DNA of 40,761 nucleotides from positions 1-40,761 of the forward strand of contig NZ_AVFL01000045.1 in the NCBI RefSeq assembly GCF_000576635.1, read 5' to 3'. Position 1 is the first letter of the stretch; the number at the start of each line of letters is the position of its first letter. Under the pieces are notes generated by a model that had not been told where the DNA came from, did not search any database, and saw only the letters and a program-made list of their open reading frames with translations. Position numbers and translations under genes: made by a program. This document shows, piece after piece, positions 36,355 to 40,761 of this stretch. The DNA is from Skermanella stibiiresistens SB22. GTDB taxonomy: Bacteria > Pseudomonadota > Alphaproteobacteria > Azospirillales > Azospirillaceae.

Positions 36355-36431
36355 GGCGGAGTAGCTCAGTTGGTCAGAGCAGAGGAATCATAATCCTTGT
36401 GTCGGGGGTTCAAATCCCTCCTCCGCTACCA
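36355..36431 (+). tRNA. tRNA-Met (CAU), elongator type
   Basis: A 77-base cloverleaf with encoded CCA. The acceptor arms are GGCGGAG (36355-36361) and CTCCGCT, the D-arm is GCTCAGTTGGTCAGAGC, and the anticodon loop ATCATAA has CAT at positions 34-36. The T-arm is GGGGG-TTCAAAT-CCCTC. The closed first base pair (G-U) and the lack of the GGG/CCC anticodon stem argue against the initiator tRNA. tRNA-Ile2 (also CAU) cannot be fully excluded. The gene marks the edge of a compositional change and may be the integration site of the following island. Confidence 0.95.
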
Positions 36432-36954
36432 TCGAAAACCCCTGTCAAGTCAGACACTTGGCAGGGGTTTTTTGTTTTGTTCCGGCACACAAACCCGTTG
36501 ACGTGGCGTATTCGTAAGCCCTTGTTTTAACAAGGTTTGCAGCAGGTTACTTTTATTACTCGCCGCAAGAACGCCGCAAAACGCGCTGTTGATGTTGCTT
36601 TTATGTTCCGGGTAAACGGACAGAATTGCAGTTGATCAGGGGTTGAGGCGCCGACCTCCAGGCGCACTCCGTCGGGCAACATGACCATGGCCCTTCTCGC
36701 GCTGACTTCCGCCACCCTGGAGCGGGCAAGGGATACTGAATTCAAAAGCGGCTTGCCCGATGCTTCCCACTTATCGCCTACATCGCCCAAAAGCTACTTA
36801 CACCATGTATACAGGAAGCCATCGGCGAACTCGTGGCGACGTGCGACATAGGAGAGGGTCGCTCCTGGCGCACACGCTCCGCCCCCTTGGGACGCCTCTT
36901 CTCTTCCACACTCCACCGACGACGCCGTTCCCGTCCGGTGAAGGCGCAACTCAA
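36432..36954. other. tRNA-distal region without a recognisable gene
   Basis: Apart from the terminator at 36435-36477 and a short palindrome, CCTTGTT-TT-AACAAGG (36520-36535), I see no supportable gene. An 87-codon minus-strand frame (36527-36790) has a central segment, MVMLPDGVRLEVGA, faintly like IS-accessory proteins, but not convincing. The stretch is less GC-rich than the core and may hold decayed mobile DNA. Confidence 0.4.
36435..36477 (+). terminator. Intrinsic terminator of tRNA-Met
   Basis: AAAACCCCTGTCAAGT (36435-36450) pairs with ACTTGGCAGGGGTTTT (36456-36471), 16 bp with one G-U and a 5-base loop, followed by a T-rich tail (TTGTTTTG). It starts 4 bases after the tRNA CCA. Confidence 0.92.
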
Positions 36955-37728
36955 TCATGACGACATTGTTTGGCAACGGCTTTCAACGATTCGCATTAAA
37001 TGATTGGCAAGCAGAATAACCTCCAAAGCCTCGGCGGGATTATCAAGCGTCACATCTCGGTGGGAGTGAGGGTTTTTGTAGGAGCCTATAGCTCCGGCGA
37101 AAAGCTCCATACGAGCACTACGCTCGCCTGGCTCCACTGTCATATCAGTCAATGGGCCGTTATCCGGCTTAAAGGCCGACCGCATCAACTTGACACCAAG
37201 CTCAGGAATGTTCGTTGCTGCCCTTACCGCAACCTCGACCGCCTTCATTGCCTGGAAGACAGCTACATCGAATTCACCTCGCATGAATGCCATCCAGACT
37301 TTTTTCGCAATTCTTGGATGCAACGCCTCCTTTGGAAGAGTGCGAGCGACAGCGTATTTAGCGAAGTCAGTTTCATCCTCAAACTTTTTCGCGCGACGGC
37401 TGAGCTGCCGCCACCCCCTGGAGTTGCTTATATCTTCTGCGGGGACCAGCAGTCCTTGCGCCTCAAGCCAGGCCCACGCTTCGATCAAGGCAAGATCCAC
37501 CTCCTCCTGGTGCGAGCGCGGATAGGAGCCTTTTTACGATAGGCTGCCCCAGAGTTGACCTATGATGCTTCCGAGATGAAACTTCTTACTGGTCTGAGAC
37601 GTGCGCAACAGGAAAAGGATCTTCGCCCCAAGCTCCTCAGGTTCGAGAGCGAGCAGATGATCCACATCAGGAATAGCTTCTACGAGTCTCAGCACGTTCC
37701 AACCCCTCATGCCGCATTCGTGCAACAT
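36955..37728 (-). pseudogene. Ymh-type (TIGR02391-like) protein gene with an in-frame stop
   Basis: Two open stretches in the same frame together read as one 257-codon protein, broken only by a TAA at 37534-37536 (codon 65). The first part (IPDVDHLLALEPEELGAKILFLL) and the second (EAWAWLEAQGLLVPA, AVFQAMKAVEVAVR, GAIGSYKNPHSHR) match the layout of Ymh (PF09509/TIGR02391), a family of unknown function often seen in phage or defence-type regions. I place the start at 37728 because AAAGGA stands 4 bases before this ATG. The second part alone could start at GTG 37500, but AGGAGGA directly abuts it with no spacer. The stop is a real nonsense mutation, a sequencing error or a marked case of reinitiation. 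Confidence 0.7.
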
Positions 37729-37855
37729 AACGTCCTTTATGTTACACAAACGGCGGCTTCGGGCGAGCGGTTTGGCGCAGACTCGTAAAGTGGAGGAGGC
37801 GCAAGAGCACGGCTGTGGCTAAGGAAATAAAAAATTATCCCATAATTTATACAAT

Positions 37856-38554
37856 TTAATTAGGAGATTTTTTTATGATATAGCGGATTTCAGCTGAAGG
37901 ATATGCTCCGCGAATGTCTGGCGTGCCTTCCATGAGTTTATAAAGGATAAAACGTCCTTCATATGGGATTTTAGAAATATCTACATAGTCCACCTTAACA
38001 CTTAAAAACTTATTCGTGAGAGCGTTTATATAGTCAGAGGTTTTTTCAGATTGGCTTTCTTGGATACGTTCTAAAGTTTTAGGATATATTTCTCGTTGAT
38101 AAACATTCACATTTTTCATTAACATTGAAAATGTTACTTCATATCTACTTGATCTTGGAAGTGAAAAAGACTGTTCCGCCATCTCAGGCCCTACACGAAG
38201 CCAATTAACACCAGCTCGACTTGGGTACAAAAATTTATTTTCATTTATTGTCGCTGTAACCTGAACTTCTGCATCCGACTCATGAGTTCCATAAAGCTCT
38301 ATCCCCCTTATTATCAGCCAGACTTCATCGCTATTATTTGAATTTTGCATCTCAGAAGAAGAACCTTTTTGTTCTGCTGATGATGATCCTGGCATGTTTT
38401 TTGCTGTTGGCTGGTTCGGGATAGGAGATAAGCGGCCAAACACCAAAAGGATTATGCACGCTGCTGTCAATGCCATCCAGAACGCAACTACACCTTTTAT
38501 CCAAGTAGGGTAAGGCTCCATAAATGGCACGATATCAGTAATGACTTTCAACAT
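37856..38554 (-). CDS. AT-rich membrane-anchored hypothetical protein
   Basis: A 232-aa protein with one transmembrane helix (about 20-40, GVVAFWMALTAACIILLVFG), a Ser/Asn/Gln-rich low-complexity linker (about 45-75) and a probable extracytoplasmic or cytoplasmic globular domain with beta-strand character. AAAGG lies 8 bases before the ATG. No family is recognised. Its codons are clearly AT-rich compared with the core genes, which indicates recent acquisition. It is on the same strand as the broken Ymh gene, 127 bases upstream of it. Confidence 0.78.
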   Translation of the reverse strand: MLKVITDIVPFMEPYPTWIKGVVAFWMALTAACIILLVFGRLSPIPNQPTAKNMPGSSSAEQKGSSSEMQNSNNSDEVWLIIRGIELYGTHESDAEVQVTATINENKFLYPSRAGVNWLRVGPEMAEQSFSLPRSSRYEVTFSMLMKNVNVYQREIYPKTLERIQESQSEKTSDYINALTNKFLSVKVDYVDISKIPYEGRFILYKLMEGTPDIRGAYPSAEIRYIIKKSPN

Positions 38555-38870
38555 CGTTAAACCTTTCTATGCTTGACCATCTTTAATTATAGGATCTTCC
38601 TCTAAGACAAACAATTGCAAAGGGTGTAGCTCCATTTGACTCCCGAACCGTTTAGACTAGAGCGGCTGTCAAAACCTTCTTCAACACAGCGATATCAATG
38701 GTTTAGCTCTTGCTGAATGAGGTTATGATAGGTGCTCTAAGTTAGTGTCCTAAGGAAAATCAGTACCGCCTTATCCCACAACCTGCTGGCGAATGCCAAT
38801 AAACTCTAGTAGCTCTTAACGGCGAAGCCGTCCCTCTGTGGAGGCGGCGCTGGTCTGGACGCGGGGGCAC

Positions 38871-38889
38871 ACGTTGGCGCAGCCAACGT
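38871..38889. repeat. Perfect 8-bp palindrome
   Basis: ACGTTGGC (38871-38878) and GCCAACGT (38882-38889) with a 3-base GCA loop. It lies 17 bases before a possible small ORF and about 310 bases before the STAND-like gene. It could be an operator or hairpin. Confidence 0.4.
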
Positions 38890-38905
38890 ATAAGTGCACA
38901 TATTC

Positions 38906-39073
38906 ATGAGCAATCCACCGCCTTCGATTTTTGACCCTGCGTACTGGCGTGTGGATCATCCGAAATTTCTGAAGATCGCCATCTTACAGCAGTTCATTGG
39001 ACAACATCCGCTTTTAAGACACCTACCGGCTCTTCACAGTGCAATAGCTATTTTCCGCACGGCTTATTGTTAG
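38906..39073 (+). CDS. Possible small ORF
   Basis: A 55-codon frame starting ATG at 38906 with stop TAG at 39071-39073. It translates to a short, partly hydrophobic-aromatic peptide (MSNPPPSIFDPAYWRVDHPK at its start, ILQQFIGQHPLLRHL later). There is no clear ribosome binding site and no family match, so it may be a gene remnant or chance. It is noted because it lies behind a palindrome and ahead of the STAND-like gene on the same strand. Confidence 0.2.
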   Translation: MSNPPPSIFDPAYWRVDHPKFLKIAILQQFIGQHPLLRHLPALHSAIAIFRTAYC

Positions 39074-39201
39074 GCGCTGGATCGCACTACTCATCAGCAT
39101 TATAGCTTTTCATCTTCTGGTAAGTGATCGATTCCAGGGCCTACGCTGACCATTCGTACTTGCCGGAACACGTTGGCTGTGGTGAGGAGATTGGACCGCC
39201 C

Positions 39202-40761
39202 ATGCAGACCATCAGCCAAGACGGCAGCGGCAACAACGCCGTCCAGATCACGGGCGACGGGAACAGCGTCACCATCAGCTGCGGTGGTATCGTCCTTTTT
39301 CTCCAAGCGAAACACTCCCTCAAGCGCGAGCCACGCTCCGATCTTGACCTGCTCCGACCGGAAACCCGGCTCCTGAAAATCCTCGGTCGCGAAAGCGAGA
39401 TGGCTTCGCTGACCGCTTGGGTGGATGATCCCCGACCTGTCTTGGCGCGCGGCATCATCGGCCGAGCCGGCAGCGGTAAGACCCGGCTCGCCATCGAGCT
39501 TTGCGATGTGGCGGCCGAACACGGTTGGCGGGCGGGCTTTCTCGACAGCGGCGATCTTCAGGCATTCGTCGAGGCGCAGCGCACGGCCATGTGGCCCCAG
39601 CATACGCCGATTCTGGTCGTGGTCGATTACGCCGCCCGCCGCGCTCGCGCGCTCAACGCTTGGCTCCAGAGCCTTGCCCGGCGCGCGGACCCAGCTCGAC
39701 CGCGCCTTCGGCTGCTCCTGCTCGAACGGCATGCGACCCCAGGTGAGGGATGGTGGGAGGAGTTGTCGCGCCTCCATGGCAGCGACGATAGCCTCTATGA
39801 TCTCCTGGAGCCCTCCGAGCCCATGTCTTTGCCACCGATCAGCGCGATCGAGCAACGACGGGCGCTGCTCGGCGGCGTCATGAACGCCTGGTGCCGACTC
39901 AATGGTAAGCCTGTCATGGTTCCGCCAGCGGCAGGCGCGGATCCGCAGTTCGATCATCGGCTTACCGATCCCCTGCTCGCCGCCGAGCCGCTCCACCTCT
40001 TGATGGCGGGCCTCGTCGCCGCCAAACACGGGCTCGCAACCCTTTTAAGCCTCGGCCGCCTCGATCTCGCGATCGAGCTAGCATGTTGGGAACGCGACCG
40101 GTTGACGAGACTCGCAAGCGACCGGGGCATCAACGAGAAGCTGCTCCTTCATTTGGTCGCCTGCATCACACTTTGTCGGGGCGTCGAGCGTTCGGAGCTT
40201 CGGGCGCTGATCGACGAAGAACGCGCAGTCCTGCCTTATGAACGCGGCATTGAGCGCGATCCGCTCGCCGAAGCTCTCGTAAACGCACTACCAGCCCAAG
40301 GAGAGCATGGAAGCTTGCGCTACAACGGCCTCCAGCCGGACATCATCGGCGAGACCTTCGGCCTGCTCGTGCTCACGACCAATCCAGATCTAGATCAAAT
40401 GGCGCTGATCGACCGCTGCCGAGAGCGCGCCCCGGCACGGACGGCGCAGCAACTCGTCCTTACCATTCAAGACTTCGCCCGCCCAGCGGCGGAGCTGGTC
40501 ACCAGTACCCCGTCTCTGCGCCGTCCAGAGGCGCGGCTGCCGCAGGCTTGGCTGGGCGAAGGCAATCCGGCTCTCCATTGGCTCGATCATCTCGTCGCCG
40601 GCACTGGCGACCTCGAACGGCTGATGACGATCAGCGACCAAATGCCAAGGTATACGCTGCTGCTGGGTGAGCGGGCGATGCTGATCCTGCATCGGATCAC
40701 TGAGGTGGTGCGCGAGCTGGCGGCGGCGCGGCCGGACGCCTTCCGGCCCGACCTCGCCATG
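39202..40761 (+). CDS. STAND-like P-loop ATPase, partial (runs off the window)
   Basis: The frame is open from ATG 39202 to the window end (520 codons without a stop). AGGAG at 39185-39189 is the likely ribosome binding site; an in-frame GTG at 39124 would extend it. The N-terminus reads SQDGSGNNAVQITGDGNSVTI, a short beta-type GDGN motif common at the start of bacterial STAND/conflict ATPases. Then come a region with FLGR-like LGRESEMASLTAW (61-73), Walker A G87-RAGSGKT-94, a Walker B ILVVVDYAA (137-145, D142), LLLLERHA (171-178) and a long helical region (about 190-520) suitable for sensor or repeat scaffolding. The missing C-terminus probably holds more repeats or an effector. Function is inferred as an NTP-driven sensor or defence ATPase; a non-defence regulator is also possible. 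Confidence 0.82.
   Translation, partial: MQTISQDGSGNNAVQITGDGNSVTISCGGIVLFLQAKHSLKREPRSDLDLLRPETRLLKILGRESEMASLTAWVDDPRPVLARGIIGRAGSGKTRLAIELCDVAAEHGWRAGFLDSGDLQAFVEAQRTAMWPQHTPILVVVDYAARRARALNAWLQSLARRADPARPRLRLLLLERHATPGEGWWEELSRLHGSDDSLYDLLEPSEPMSLPPISAIEQRRALLGGVMNAWCRLNGKPVMVPPAAGADPQFDHRLTDPLLAAEPLHLLMAGLVAAKHGLATLLSLGRLDLAIELACWERDRLTRLASDRGINEKLLLHLVACITLCRGVERSELRALIDEERAVLPYERGIERDPLAEALVNALPAQGEHGSLRYNGLQPDIIGETFGLLVLTTNPDLDQMALIDRCRERAPARTAQQLVLTIQDFARPAAELVTSTPSLRRPEARLPQAWLGEGNPALHWLDHLVAGTGDLERLMTISDQMPRYTLLLGERAMLILHRITEVVRELAAARPDAFRPDLAM

Larger units (their letters stand above)
38555..39201. other. Region between the membrane protein and the STAND-like gene
   Basis: A 647-base stretch without a clear gene. 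It holds a perfect palindrome, ACGTTGGC-GCA-GCCAACGT (38871-38889), and a 55-codon frame described separately. The leader of the STAND-like gene lies at its right end, with AGGAG at 39185-39189. The sequence is of mixed composition, as in a patchwork island. Confidence 0.45.

Noticed and set aside
36527-36790. 87-codon frame with a segment like insertion-sequence accessory proteins
   Set aside because: Only a dozen residues look similar; no terminal inverted repeats, transposase or target duplication were found.
38740-39075. Possible integron attC-like site ending at GTTAGGC (39069-39075)
   Set aside because: The 3' core is matched, but no proper partner core or imperfect-palindrome structure of the right size was found.
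39100-40029. Minus-strand frame opposite the STAND-like gene
   Set aside because: The plus-strand frame has Walker A and B motifs and stays open to the window end; the minus frame has no motif.

Overview
The window is a high-GC chromosomal segment from an alphaproteobacterium, most likely Rhodospirillales (Azospirillum/Skermanella-like; inferred from gene types, codon use and the tRNA-Met sequence, not proven). About 36 kb is GC-rich core or niche-specific sequence. The last 4.3 kb, directly after a tRNA-Met gene, changes in base composition and gene type and looks like a genomic island.

Layout. 1-3.3 kb: transketolase and GapA, closed by a perfect-stem terminator. 3.3-6.9 kb: a DUF883/YqjD-like membrane protein, a LysR regulator, a secreted Asp-box protein behind a hairpin that overlaps its ribosome binding site, and an orphan nuclease-domain fragment of an MmeI-type restriction-methylation enzyme in an AT-rich scar. 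6.9-15.8 kb: a full ped/exa-type quinoprotein alcohol oxidation locus. It has a LuxR response regulator, a PQQ alcohol dehydrogenase with the Asp-x-Asp lanthanide signature, an MBL-fold relay protein with an altered metal site, a SoxYZ-like carrier, an MxaJ-like periplasmic binding protein and cytochrome c550 on the minus strand. Divergently on the plus strand lie a YVTN beta-propeller protein and a two-gene ABC transporter. 15.9-24.8 kb: a ParA-like ATPase with a C-terminal membrane anchor, a small convergent protein, EgtB, an NTF2-like protein, an aldo/keto reductase, a lipoprotein plus Pro-rich secreted protein pair, an HtrA-like protease, an SH3-like secreted protein, a VanZ-like protein and an SGNH hydrolase. 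24.9-29.7 kb: TamB. 29.7-34.5 kb: a four-gene minus-strand operon that encodes a probable polyprenyl-phosphoryl-arabinose pathway (UbiA/HAD fusion, UPF0104 membrane protein, DprE1-like, DprE2-like). 34.9-36.4 kb: MnmA and tRNA-Met with a clear promoter and terminator.

Island, 36.4 kb to the end: a Ymh (TIGR02391-like) gene broken by one in-frame stop, an AT-rich membrane-anchored orphan, a possible 55-aa ORF behind a palindrome, and the first 520 codons of a STAND-like P-loop ATPase that runs off the window. This is the strongest candidate for an undescribed, possibly defensive, system. The other notable blocks are the lanthanide-type quinoprotein locus and the DprE-type arabinose-lipid operon.
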